Below, piece by piece: positions 29,624 through 38,457 of a DNA stretch of 64,000 bases; the stretch's first letter is position 1, and each line of letters begins with the position of its first letter. The notes beneath the pieces are model-generated. The model made no database searches. It was given only the letters and a program-made list of their open reading frames with translations, and had not been told where the DNA came from. The position numbers and the translations under genes are program-made. The stretch is from Prauserella rugosa. GTDB lineage: Bacteria; Actinomycetota; Actinomycetes; Mycobacteriales; Pseudonocardiaceae. The stretch covers positions 248,001 to 312,000 of the forward strand of contig NZ_JOIJ01000004.1 of NCBI RefSeq assembly GCF_000719975.1, written 5' to 3'.

Positions 29624-30378
29624 GCATGACGGCCGACTATCTCGAACTGTCCGACGTGCGCGTGGAGTTCGACGGTTTCCGTGCCGTGGACGGCGTGTCC
29701 ATGACGGTGCTGCAGGGCGATCTGCGTTTCCTCATCGGACCGAACGGGGCAGGCAAGACGACCCTCGTCGACGCGATCACGGGGCTGGCGAAGGCCACCG
29801 GCTCGATCCGATTCGGACGGAGCGATCTGCTCGGCAGGCCGGTGCACCGGATCGCGCGGCTCGGCATCGGGCGCACGTTCCAGACCGCCAGCGTGTTCGA
29901 GGAGCTCTCGGTCCTGCAGAACCTCGACATCGCGGCCGGTGCGCACCGCGGCCCGCTGACCCTTCTCCGCGCCCGCACCGCGGTGCCCGCCACGGTCGAG
30001 GAGGCGCTCGAGACGGTCGGGCTCGCCGCGCACCGCGAACGGAAGGCGGGCGAGCTCTCACACGGCCAGAAGCAGTGGCTCGAGATCGGCATGCTGTTGG
30101 TGCAGAACGCGCGCGTGCTGGCGCTCGACGAACCGGTCGCGGGCATGAGCGCCGACGAACGGCAGGCCACCGGCGAGCTCCTGCACGCGGTGGGCGCCGA
30201 CCGGACGGTGATCGTCGTCGAGCACGACATGGACTTCATGCGCGCGTTCGCCGACTCGGTGACCGTGCTGCACGCGGGCCGGGTGCTGGCCGAAGGCGGC
30301 GTCACCGACGTGCAGGCGGATCCGCGCGTCCAGGAGGTCTACCTCGGAACGAGCGGTTCCCGTGGGGAGGTGGCGTGA
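29620..30378 (+). CDS. urtD: UrtD, urea ABC transporter ATPase
   Basis: 252 residues from ATG 29620. ABC ATPase: Walker A GPNGAGKTT, Q-loop region FQTASVFEELSV, signature LSHGQKQWLEIGMLL (variant LSHGQ common in UrtD), Walker B VLALDEPVAGMS, and switch His in VVEHDMDF. Drives urea uptake together with UrtE. Overlaps urtC by four bases and shares a base with urtE. Confidence 0.93.
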   Translation: MSMTADYLELSDVRVEFDGFRAVDGVSMTVLQGDLRFLIGPNGAGKTTLVDAITGLAKATGSIRFGRSDLLGRPVHRIARLGIGRTFQTASVFEELSVLQNLDIAAGAHRGPLTLLRARTAVPATVEEALETVGLAAHRERKAGELSHGQKQWLEIGMLLVQNARVLALDEPVAGMSADERQATGELLHAVGADRTVIVVEHDMDFMRAFADSVTVLHAGRVLAEGGVTDVQADPRVQEVYLGTSGSRGEVA

Positions 30379-31064
30379 TGCTCGAGCTCGTCGACGTCCA
30401 TGTCGGGTACGGCCGCGCGACGGTCGTCCACGGAGCGAGCGTGTCGGTGCCCGACGGCGGCGTCGCCGCGGTGCTCGGACACAACGGTGCCGGCAAGACG
30501 ACGTTGCTGCGCGCCGCCGTCGGCCTGCTCACCCCCACGTCGGGACGCATCCTGCTCGACGGCGTGGACATCACGCGCCTGCGCACCAACAAGCGGGTCC
30601 ACCGCGGTCTCGCCTACGTGCCCCAGGGCCAGCAGGGCTTTCCCCAACTCACCGCGGCCGAGAACCTTCAGGTGGTCGCCGACGCCCATCCCGCGGCCCG
30701 CATCGACGACGTCCTCGATCTGTTCCCCGCGCTGCGGCAGGTGCTGGCGCGCAAGGCGGGACTGCTGTCCGGCGGGCAACGTCAGCAACTGGCGATCGCG
30801 CGGGCACTGCTCACCGGACCGCGCGTGCTGATCCTCGACGAACCGACCGAGGGCATCCAGCCGTCCGTCGTCGCCGAGATCGAGCAGACGATCACGAGCC
30901 TGACCGAGGCGGGCAGCCTGTCGGTGTTGCTCGTCGAACAGCACGTCGGATTCGCCCTCGCGGCCGCACAGCGGTACTACGTGCTGGCCTCGGGCCGCGT
31001 CACCTCGACCGGGGAGGGTGGCACCGAAGCGCACGACACGGTGCGCGCCGCGATGGCGATCTGA
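30378..31064 (+). CDS. urtE: UrtE, urea ABC transporter ATPase
   Basis: 228 residues from ATG 30378. ABC ATPase of LivF/UrtE type: Walker A GHNGAGKTT, VPQGQQGFPQLTAAENL, signature LSGGQRQQLAIARALL, Walker B LILDEPTEGIQPSVV, and VEQHVGF for the switch region. The PTEGIQPSVV run is typical of UrtE. Last gene of the operon; the next gene is convergent. Confidence 0.93.
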   Translation: MLELVDVHVGYGRATVVHGASVSVPDGGVAAVLGHNGAGKTTLLRAAVGLLTPTSGRILLDGVDITRLRTNKRVHRGLAYVPQGQQGFPQLTAAENLQVVADAHPAARIDDVLDLFPALRQVLARKAGLLSGGQRQQLAIARALLTGPRVLILDEPTEGIQPSVVAEIEQTITSLTEAGSLSVLLVEQHVGFALAAAQRYYVLASGRVTSTGEGGTEAHDTVRAAMAI

Positions 31065-31088
31065 CGGGACCTGCCGTGGTCCGCGTTC

Positions 31089-31562
31089 TCACGCGCTGGG
31101 GTCGAGACGGACGAACCGCACCTCGCGGCCGAGTGCGCGGTAGTCCTCGTCGCTGCCGTCCACCCGGAAGCCCATCACGCGGGCCAGCCGTGCGGCGAGC
31201 TTCGGATGCCGGCGCCCGTAGTCGGCCATCAGGTCCTCGCCGGTGTCGACGTCCAGCGGGGTGGCGCGCGCGGCGGTGCGCCTGCGCCCGCTCTGCAGCG
31301 TGACGTCCGGGTTCGCCACGACGTTGCGATACCACGCCGCAGCCGTGCCGAACCCGGAGCAGACGATCACCGCGTCGCCGTCCCTGCGCACGACCTCGAG
31401 CACGACGTCGCGCCTGCGCCCACTCCGGCGTCCGGTGTGCACCAGATACACCAGCCGCCTGCCCAGCAGAGCCCCCAGGCCCCGCCGATACAGCACGATC
31501 GGCGCCCTGGCCACGGCACGCCGCCACCCCGTCGGAGGGCCCTGGTCGGAGGTCCGTTCCAT
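31089..31562 (-). CDS. F420-type nitroreductase-family (DDN/DUF385-like) protein
   Basis: 157 residues from ATG 31562. Deazaflavin-dependent nitroreductase fold: a basic N-terminus, then LVHTGRRSGRRRDVVLEVVRRDGDAVIVCSGFG and AAAWYRNVVANPDVTLQSG, as in the mycobacterial Ddn family. Members bind F420 or sometimes fatty acids; substrate unknown. The start is supported by TAGCGT 7 nt upstream on this strand, a leaderless arrangement. Divergent from the pseudouridine synthase with only 37 bp between start codons. Confidence 0.82.
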   Translation of the reverse strand: MERTSDQGPPTGWRRAVARAPIVLYRRGLGALLGRRLVYLVHTGRRSGRRRDVVLEVVRRDGDAVIVCSGFGTAAAWYRNVVANPDVTLQSGRRRTAARATPLDVDTGEDLMADYGRRHPKLAARLARVMGFRVDGSDEDYRALGREVRFVRLDPSA

Positions 31563-31599
31563 GCCGGGCACGCTACGCCCGATCGCTACCCTGGCAGGT
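31563..31599. promoter_or_regulatory. Back-to-back leaderless promoters
   Basis: Only 37 bp separate two divergent start codons. Minus strand: TAGCGT (complement of 31570-31575) ends 7 nt before ATG 31562. Plus strand: TACCCT (31587-31592) ends 7 nt before ATG 31600. Neither gene has room for a ribosome-binding leader, and each promoter's upstream elements must extend over the other gene's start. Confidence 0.65.
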
Positions 31600-32508
31600 A
31601 TGAAACGCCCCGTCTCGCCGTTGCCGCAGCGCAACGGGCTCGACGCCGCCCGCGTGCGGCTCCCCATGGACGGGACGTGGACGACCGTGCGCGACCACCT
31701 CGTGCACCGGTTGCACCGGCTGGAGCCCGCCCGCATCGACGAGATGGTCGCGGCGGGGCGGTTCGTCACCGCGAACGGCCCGGTCACCCCGGACACGCCC
31801 TACGTGCCCGGCGACTTCGTCTGGTTCCACCGTGACCTGCCGCAGGAGGTGCCGGTGCCGTTCGACATCGGCATCGTGTACCGCGACGACGACCTGGTGG
31901 TCGCCGACAAGCCGCACTTCCTGGCCACGATCCCCCGCGGCAAACACGTGATGCAGACGGCACTGGTGCGCCTGCGTGACGAACTCGGCCTGCCCGAACT
32001 CAGTCCGGTGCACCGGCTCGACCGCGTCACCGCCGGGCTGCTGATGTTCACCGTCCGCAGACAACTGCGTGGTCCGTACCAGAACCTGTTCCGCGACCGT
32101 GCGGTGCACAAGGAGTACGAGGCGATCGCGCCCTACGACCCCGAGCTCACCCTGCCGAGGACGGTACGCAGCCGCATCGTCAAACGGCGGGAGGTCGTGA
32201 CGGCCGAAGAGGTGCCGGGCGAACCGAACGCCGAGACCTACGTCGAACTCCTCGAGCACCGCGACGGACTCGGCCGCTACCGGCTGGTGCCCGCCACGGG
32301 CCGCACGCACCAGCTCCGGGTCCATCTCGCCTCGCTGGGCGTGCCGATCGTCGGCGACTCGTTCTACCCCGTCACCTACGAGACGGCGCTGGACGACTTC
32401 CGTAATCCGCTGCAACTGCTGGCGAAGGTCCTCGAGTTCATCGATCCGCTCACCGGCGAACGCCGCCGGTTCGAGAGCCGCCGCACACTGTCGGCCTGGC
32501 CCGGCTGA
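31600..32508 (+). CDS. RluA-family pseudouridine synthase
   Basis: 302 residues from ATG 31600. The catalytic motif is HRLDRVTAG (Asp nucleophile), with the later GRTHQLRVHLASLG and GDSFYP typical of RluA-type enzymes. An N-terminal S4-like segment covers about residues 30-75 (LEPARIDEMVAAGRF). It isomerises uridine in rRNA or tRNA; the target position is not predictable. Probable leaderless message from TACCCT placed 7 nt upstream. A 21-bp-periodic array lies just after the stop. Confidence 0.9.
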   Translation: MKRPVSPLPQRNGLDAARVRLPMDGTWTTVRDHLVHRLHRLEPARIDEMVAAGRFVTANGPVTPDTPYVPGDFVWFHRDLPQEVPVPFDIGIVYRDDDLVVADKPHFLATIPRGKHVMQTALVRLRDELGLPELSPVHRLDRVTAGLLMFTVRRQLRGPYQNLFRDRAVHKEYEAIAPYDPELTLPRTVRSRIVKRREVVTAEEVPGEPNAETYVELLEHRDGLGRYRLVPATGRTHQLRVHLASLGVPIVGDSFYPVTYETALDDFRNPLQLLAKVLEFIDPLTGERRRFESRRTLSAWPG

Positions 32509-32518
32509 GCACGAACCC

Positions 32519-32610
32519 GCAACACGGGTACCTGGGGGTGCAACACGAGGCCCCGAAGGCGCAACACGGGCACCTGGGGGCGCAACACGAGGCCCCGAAG
32601 GCGCAACACG
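32519..32610 (-). repeat. 21-bp phased repeat array, locus 2
   Basis: GCAACACG begins at 32519, 32540, 32561, 32582 and 32603, exactly 21 bp apart. Read on the minus strand this is the same CGTGTTGC core as at 15661-15800. The variable half alternates between two types: CCCCCAGGT-like and CCTTCGGGG-like. The array occupies the convergent gap between the pseudouridine synthase and parC. Confidence 0.95.
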
Positions 32611-32629
32611 GCGCCTTCGGGAGCGCCGG

Positions 32630-35113
32630 TCAGTCGCGTTCGATGCGGTGGCCGATGAAGTCGGGGCCGGGGTGGGCGGAGCCCGAACCGTCGCGACGCG
32701 GTTCGACCTCCGGCAGTTCCACCGGGTCGCCCTTCCTCGACGCACCCGCAGGCCGCGGTCCGATCCACGCCACGGTCACCGCGTTCTCCCCCTTGAGGAA
32801 ACGGTGCGCCCGCACACCGACCGTCGCACGCCCCTTGGCGGGGTACTCGGAGAACGGCGTCACCTTCACCGACTCGCCCGTGGCCGTGACCACGAACGGT
32901 GCACCGTGTTCGTCGTCGTCGGTGCGCACCGCGCCGAAGAACACCACCTCGGCGTCCCCGGACAGCTTCACACCGGCCATGCCACCGCTCTTGAGCCCCT
33001 GTGGGCGCACCAGCGAGGCCGAGTAACGCAGCAGGTTGGCCGCCGACGTGACGAAAGCCAGTTCCTCGTCGCCGTCGGTGAGCCACGCCGCGCCGACGAC
33101 CTCGTCGCCGTCACGGAGGTTGATGACCTCGAACTCCTCGGACCGCACCGGCCAGTCGGGGGCGCACACCTTCACCACACCCGCCTTCGTGCCGAGGGCC
33201 AGCCCGGGGGAATCGCCGACGTGGTCGCCGATCGGCGCGAGTCCCACGACCCGTTCGCCCTTCTCCAGCGGCACCAGTTCCTTGGCGGCCATCCCCCCGC
33301 GCAGCGACACGGTGCCGGTCTGTTCCGGCAGTACGGGCAACGGCAGCACGTCCACCTTGAACGCCCTGCCCGCACTGGTCACCAGGATCACCTGGCCGCG
33401 CGCCGTCGTGCGCACCACGGCCTGCACCGCATCGTGCTTGACGCGGCCGTTGCGCCTGCGGCTCTCCTGCGCCTCCTCGGACTCGGCCGCCGTGCGCGCG
33501 ACGAGCCCCGTGGCCGACAGGACGACGTGGCACGGGTCGTCGGCGACCTCCAGCGGGCCCGCGGGCTTCGAGGCGGCCAGTACCTCCTTGAGGTCGCCAT
33601 CGATGAGGGCGGTGCGCCGCTCGGTCGGGAAATCCTTGGCGATCTTCGCCAGCTCCGCCGAGACGACCTTCTTCAGTTCCTTCTCGTCGTCGAGGATCTT
33701 CGACAGCTCGGCGATCTCGGCCCGCAGGCGCTCGTCCTCCTGTTCGAGGTCGAGCTTGTCGTACTTGGTCAACCGCCGCAGCGGCGTGTCCAAAATGTAC
33801 GTAGCCTGGATCTCGGTGAGCTCGAACCGCTTCATCAGGCCTTCCTTGGCGGCCTTGGCGTTCTCGCTCTGGCGGATGAGCTTGATGACCTTGTCGATGT
33901 CGACGAGCGCCTTGAGCAGCCCCTCGACGAGGTGGAGCCGTTCCTCCCGCTTGCGCCTGCGGTAACGCGTGCGCCGCGTGACGACGTCGTAGCGGTGCTG
34001 CAGGAACACCTCGAGCAGCGGCTTGAGCCCCATGGTCTGCGGCTTGCCGTCGACGAGCACCAGGTTGTTGATGCCGAAGGACTGCTCGAGCGGCGTCAGC
34101 CGGTACAGGTCGGCCAGCAGGGCCTGCGGGTTGACGCCCACCTTGCACTCGATGACGAGCCGGGTGCCGTTCTCGCGGTCGGTGAGGTCCTTGACGTCGG
34201 CGATGCCGGTGAGCCGTTTCGTCTTGTTGACCTCGTCGGTGATGCGTTCGATGACCTTCTCCGGCCCGACGCCGTAGGGCAGTTCCGTGACGGTGATGCC
34301 CTGGCGCCTGCTGCCCTCGATCGGCCCGGTCTCCACGGTGGCGCGCATGCGCACGACCCCGCGGCCGGTCTCGTAGGCCTTACGCACCTGGTCGAGTCCG
34401 AGCAGCTGTCCGCCCGTGGGCAGGTCCGGCCCCGGCACGAACTCCATGAGCTTGTCGAGCGAGGCGTTCGGGTGGTTGATCAGCCACCGTGCGGCGGAGA
34501 TGACCTCGCTCAGGTTGTGCGGGATCATGTTCGTCGCCATGCCGACGGCGATCCCCGACGTGCCGTTGACGAGCAGGTTCGGGAACGAGGCGGGCAGCAC
34601 CGTGGGTTCGAGCAGCTCGCCGTCGTAGTTGGGCCGCATGTCGACGGTCTCCTCGCCGAGCTCGCCGACGAGCAGCATCGCCTCGGGCGACATGCGAGCC
34701 TCGGTGTAACGCGAAGCGGCCGGGCCGTCGTCCGGGGAGCCGAAGTTGCCGTGTCCGTCGACGAGCGGCACGTTCATCGAGAAGTCCTGCGCCAGCCGCA
34801 CCATGGCGTCGTAGATCGCCACGTCGCCGTGCGGGTGGTACCGGCCCATGACGTCGCCGACGACGCGCGAGGACTTCACGTACGCGTGGTCGGGCCGGTA
34901 GCCGTTCTCGTTCATCGAGTAGAGGATCCGGCGGTGCACCGGCTTGAGCCCGTCGCGCGCGTCGGGCAGGGCTCGCGAGTGGATGACCGAGTAGGCGTAC
35001 TCCAGGTAGGAGTCCTCGATCTCGGTCGCGAGGGAGTTGTCGTAGACCTGGGCGCCGGCCTGGTCGAACGCGGCCGGATCGACGCGGGTCGTCGGGTTCT
35101 TACGGCGTGCCAT
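32630..35113 (-). CDS. parC: ParC, topoisomerase IV subunit A
   Basis: 827 residues. Type IIA topoisomerase A subunit: catalytic Tyr136 in ASRYTEAR, quinolone-region HPHGD at about 93-97, [14 protein letters not shown], and a coiled-coil plus beta-propeller C-terminal part. No GyrA box (QRRGGKG-like) is seen in the C-terminal domain, which favours ParC over GyrA. It cleaves and passes DNA duplexes in decatenation together with ParE. Follows parE by 71 bp on the same strand. Confidence 0.88.
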   Translation of the reverse strand: MARRKNPTTRVDPAAFDQAGAQVYDNSLATEIEDSYLEYAYSVIHSRALPDARDGLKPVHRRILYSMNENGYRPDHAYVKSSRVVGDVMGRYHPHGDVAIYDAMVRLAQDFSMNVPLVDGHGNFGSPDDGPAASRYTEARMSPEAMLLVGELGEETVDMRPNYDGELLEPTVLPASFPNLLVNGTSGIAVGMATNMIPHNLSEVISAARWLINHPNASLDKLMEFVPGPDLPTGGQLLGLDQVRKAYETGRGVVRMRATVETGPIEGSRRQGITVTELPYGVGPEKVIERITDEVNKTKRLTGIADVKDLTDRENGTRLVIECKVGVNPQALLADLYRLTPLEQSFGINNLVLVDGKPQTMGLKPLLEVFLQHRYDVVTRRTRYRRRKREERLHLVEGLLKALVDIDKVIKLIRQSENAKAAKEGLMKRFELTEIQATYILDTPLRRLTKYDKLDLEQEDERLRAEIAELSKILDDEKELKKVVSAELAKIAKDFPTERRTALIDGDLKEVLAASKPAGPLEVADDPCHVVLSATGLVARTAAESEEAQESRRRNGRVKHDAVQAVVRTTARGQVILVTSAGRAFKVDVLPLPVLPEQTGTVSLRGGMAAKELVPLEKGERVVGLAPIGDHVGDSPGLALGTKAGVVKVCAPDWPVRSEEFEVINLRDGDEVVGAAWLTDGDEELAFVTSAANLLRYSASLVRPQGLKSGGMAGVKLSGDAEVVFFGAVRTDDDEHGAPFVVTATGESVKVTPFSEYPAKGRATVGVRAHRFLKGENAVTVAWIGPRPAGASRKGDPVELPEVEPRRDGSGSAHPGPDFIGHRIERD

Positions 35114-35184
35114 CGGGTTCTCCGGCTTCTGTCGGTCGCTTCAGCAGCGGCAGGGCGCTCGATACGGGGTGCGTCACGGCACCG

Positions 35185-38160
35185 TCAGATGTCGATCGCG
35201 GCGGTGTCGACACGTTCGGACGAGGAGACGAGCCAGTTCCGCCGCGGTTCGACCTTCTCGCCCATGAGCAGTTCGAGCGCCGCCTCGGCCGCGTCGGCGT
35301 CGTCGAGGGAGATCCGCCGCACCGCGCGGGTCGCGGGGTTCATGGTGGTCTCCCACAGTTCGTCGGCGTCCATCTCACCGAGGCCCTTGAACCGGGGCAC
35401 CGGCTTCTTGATGGTCTTGCCCCGCGCCTCCAGTTCGGCCACCTTCTCCTGCATCTCGCGTTCGGTGAAGGTGTAGTAGGTCTCCTCGTTCTTGCCCTTG
35501 GTGACGACCTTGTGCAGGGGCGGCATGGCCGCGTACAGCCTGCCTTCCTCGATCACCGGCCGCATGTACCTGGCGAAGAGCGTGATGAGCAGGGTGCGGA
35601 TGTGGGAACCGTCCACATCGGCGTCGGCCATGAGGATCACGCGGCCGTAGCGCATCGCCGACATGTCGAACGTGCGGCCGGTGCCCGCGCCGAGCACCTG
35701 GACGATCGACGAGATCTCGGCGTTCTTCAGCGCCTCGCCGAGTCCCGCCTTCTGCACGTTGAGGATCTTTCCCCGCAACGGCAACAACGCCTGGTACTCC
35801 GACACCCGCGCACTGCGGGCACTGTTGTGCACGAACACACCCGATTCCAGTGCGAAGTTGTGGTAGTGGTCCACGGTCAGGTCGTAGACGTCCTCGGTCT
35901 CGTCGAGGAACTCGACAGCCGCCACGCGATGATTGACATGCTGCGCCGCTTCCCGAAGTCGGCGGTAGTCGCCGTGGTAGTGCGCGAGCAGCCTCTCGAA
36001 CCGGAGGCCCGTCCGCGCCGTGTCCAGCCGAAGCGCTTCGTACGCACCCTCCAGCTCGTCGTCCGACACGTCGAGGACGTTGGCGAGCCGTTTCAGCGCA
36101 GCGATCCGGCGGCCCTCGTTCTGCTGGGCGACCCTCTCCTGCTTCGGAACCGTCTCGACGTAACGAGCACGCCCCTCCTGGACCCGTGCGAGGTGACCGG
36201 TGTCGGGGTCGGACATGCGCACCTTCATGTGCACCGAATGCCGCAGGCCGAACTCGGGGTGGGCCTCGTGCCAGGCGGTCACCGTCCCGTTGGCAGGGCT
36301 GTCGAAGCCGTTCCGCAGGTTGTATCCGTCCGCGAGGTAGTGGGTGTAGACCCACTCCTCACGATCGTTCATCCACACGCGCTCGTAACCGTCGAGGTTG
36401 TCCCCTGCGGACTTGGCGGACACGGTGCGGTACAGCGGCATGAGCGAATCCCCGGCCACCAACTGGTCCGCACGCCGGTACGAACCGTTACGAAGCCGGA
36501 ACAGATGGTCCGGGGTACACCGAACCGATTCGCCGTTGTCGAGCCGCACCCGCACGAGCTGCGCACCGCGTTTGGTCACCCGGGGTTCGACGAGCGGGGC
36601 GAGCACGACCCGCCCCTCGGCGTTCGTCGTGTAGCCGAAGTGCCTGATCCCCTGTGCCCAGTCATCGGCCAGCTCGGCGAACGTCTTGGCCCCGCCGCTG
36701 GCCAACGCGACGCGCGTGTCACCGGTGAAGCAGCCGAGGGCGCTGTCGCCCTCCACGAGGAACAGTTCGCTGCGGGCGATTCCGGTCGCACGGCAGTCGA
36801 CCAGCTTCGGCGGCATCGCCGCGCCCTCGAGCGCCGTCTTACGCCGCGCCGCGTCCTTCTGCTGCTTCTGCGCGATGCGCACCCGCGAGGCGTCGACGAT
36901 CTTCTGCAGGACGGTCTTGGCCTCGGACTTGGTCTTGCGGTGCTCGGTCCAGGCGCGGATCTCCTTGTCCACGATGCCCTGGATGACCTTGGTGATCCCG
37001 GCGGTCGACAGTTCGTCCTTGGTCTGCGACGTGAACTGCGGCTCGGGGATGCGCACGTGGATGACCGCCGTTATGCCCTCGGTGATGTCGTCGAGGGTCG
37101 GCGGATCCTCCTTCGGCTTGAGCAGCCCGCGGGTGCGCGAGATGGCGTCCTGCAGCGACCGCGTCAACGCGCGTTCGAAACCCTTGCGGTGCGTGCCACC
37201 GTGCACGTTGCGGATCGTGTTGGTGAAGCACTCGATGGTGCGCTCGTACCCGGTTCCCCACCGCAGCGCGACGTCGACCTCGGCCCTACGTTCCACATTG
37301 GACTGCATGACGCCGTTCTCGTCGGCGGCGTTCTCCTTGTAGGTTCCCTCGCCGGTGATGGACAGCGTGCCGCTCACGGCGCGGTCCCCCGTGGGCGCGA
37401 GGTACTCGACCATGTCGGTCAGGCCGTTGGGGTAGTGGAACGTCTCCTCGTCGATCGCACCGACCTCGCCGTCGGTCGCGGTGCGCAACACGTAGGTGAC
37501 GCCCGGCACGAGGAAGGCCGTGTGCTGCAGCTTGGTGCGCACGTGCTCGACGTCGAGCTCGGCGCCCTTCTCGAAGTAGCGCGCGTCGTACCAGTAGCGG
37601 ATCGAGGTCCCGGTGGACTCGCCGCGCTTCATCTTGCGCGCGACCCTGAGCCCGGATTGCGGGGTGAACTTCGCCTTCGGCCCGGGCCCGTCGAACACAC
37701 CGGGAACGCCGCGGGCGAACGACATCTCGTGCACCTTGCCGCCGTTGCGCACCTCCACGTCGAAACGCAGCGACAGCGCATTGACCGCCGAGGCGCCGAC
37801 ACCGTGCAGACCACCCGAGGCCTTGTAGCCCGAGCCGCCGAACTTGCCGCCCGCGTGCAACCGCGTCAGCACCAGTTCGACGCCGGAGATGCCGGACTTG
37901 GCGTGCGTGCCGGTGGGGATACCGCGGCCGTTGTCCTCCACCTCGACGCTCCCGTCGGCGTGGAGCGTGACGACGACCCGGTCGGCGTGGCCAGCCACAC
38001 CTTCGTCGGTGGAGTTGTCGACGATCTCGGCGAACAGGTGGTTGACGCCGCGGCTGTCGGTCGACCCGATGTACATGCCGGGCCGCTTGCGAACCGCTTC
38101 CAGTCCCTCGAGGTGGGTCAGATCGTCGGCCCCGTACAGGGTCTCGGCCGAAGCAGTCAC
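35185..38160 (-). CDS. parE: ParE, topoisomerase IV subunit B, with in-frame intein
   Basis: 991 residues from GTG 38160 with GGGAGAGA upstream; 688 after removing the intein at residues 477-779. ATPase (GHKL) motifs EIVDNSTDEG, DNGRGIP and GGLHGVGASAVNAL; Toprim motifs EGDSALG (the intein site), then MADADVDGSHIRTL; C-terminal PRFKGLGEMDADELWETTMNP. Extein sequence GDSALG/SARSARVSEYQ is intact across the junction. Energises decatenation with ParC. Likely first gene of a parE-parC operon. The reading frame stays open throughout, so expression depends on splicing. Confidence 0.93.
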   Translation of the reverse strand: MTASAETLYGADDLTHLEGLEAVRKRPGMYIGSTDSRGVNHLFAEIVDNSTDEGVAGHADRVVVTLHADGSVEVEDNGRGIPTGTHAKSGISGVELVLTRLHAGGKFGGSGYKASGGLHGVGASAVNALSLRFDVEVRNGGKVHEMSFARGVPGVFDGPGPKAKFTPQSGLRVARKMKRGESTGTSIRYWYDARYFEKGAELDVEHVRTKLQHTAFLVPGVTYVLRTATDGEVGAIDEETFHYPNGLTDMVEYLAPTGDRAVSGTLSITGEGTYKENAADENGVMQSNVERRAEVDVALRWGTGYERTIECFTNTIRNVHGGTHRKGFERALTRSLQDAISRTRGLLKPKEDPPTLDDITEGITAVIHVRIPEPQFTSQTKDELSTAGITKVIQGIVDKEIRAWTEHRKTKSEAKTVLQKIVDASRVRIAQKQQKDAARRKTALEGAAMPPKLVDCRATGIARSELFLVEGDSALGCFTGDTRVALASGGAKTFAELADDWAQGIRHFGYTTNAEGRVVLAPLVEPRVTKRGAQLVRVRLDNGESVRCTPDHLFRLRNGSYRRADQLVAGDSLMPLYRTVSAKSAGDNLDGYERVWMNDREEWVYTHYLADGYNLRNGFDSPANGTVTAWHEAHPEFGLRHSVHMKVRMSDPDTGHLARVQEGRARYVETVPKQERVAQQNEGRRIAALKRLANVLDVSDDELEGAYEALRLDTARTGLRFERLLAHYHGDYRRLREAAQHVNHRVAAVEFLDETEDVYDLTVDHYHNFALESGVFVHNSARSARVSEYQALLPLRGKILNVQKAGLGEALKNAEISSIVQVLGAGTGRTFDMSAMRYGRVILMADADVDGSHIRTLLITLFARYMRPVIEEGRLYAAMPPLHKVVTKGKNEETYYTFTEREMQEKVAELEARGKTIKKPVPRFKGLGEMDADELWETTMNPATRAVRRISLDDADAAEAALELLMGEKVEPRRNWLVSSSERVDTAAIDI
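35824..36732 (-). mobile_element. Intein (303 aa) in the Toprim site of ParE
   Basis: Starts with Cys477 (CFTGDTRVAL, block A) and ends with His-Asn (GVFVHN) before Ser780 of the C-extein. Block B is ESVRCTPDHLFRL with the TxxH residues. Block F is DVYDLTVDHYHNFAL. All residues for standard Cys1/Ser+1 splicing are present. The middle has WVYTHYLADGYNLRNG, which flanks HNH nuclease cores in related inteins, but the HH-D/NN-P core itself is not visible, suggesting a decayed endonuclease. Confidence 0.92.
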
Positions 38161-38457
38161 AGGGTCGTCTCTCCCGGTCTCGTGATGCGGTGATGCCGTG
38201 CGGCACCCGTCCCGTTCCGTGTCCGCGTACCCGCATCGAGGCGGCGTGCGAACCGCTGGCACGCCCTCCGCAGGGCCGCCGGCGCCGGGCATGCTCACCG
38301 GCCCGACGGGAAGGCACCGTAGTGCAGCGTATCCGGATGGTCGGACATTCCCGCGCACGTGCCGGACTCCGGCCGTAACCCGGCCATAACGATGCCGCGA
38401 CGGTCACCGCGCGGTGTGACTCACCTCATGTCGCGGCTCGCGGGTGCGGAAACGGCG

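Noticed and set aside
26291..31064. Branched-chain amino acid (Liv) transporter
   Set aside because: The binding protein has the Urt-specific [20 protein letters not shown] stretch and the ATPases have the UrtD/UrtE signature variants, so urea is the better call.
32630..38160. Gyrase (gyrBA) assignment
   Set aside because: No GyrA box is seen in the A subunit, and the B subunit has the ParE-like EGDSALG and SARSARVSEYQALLPLRG sequence; no oriC neighbours such as dnaA, dnaN or recF are present.
35107..38193. 1,028-codon plus-strand open frame antisense to parE
   Set aside because: Val/Arg/Asp/His-rich shadow of the ParE codons; no start signal and no motifs.
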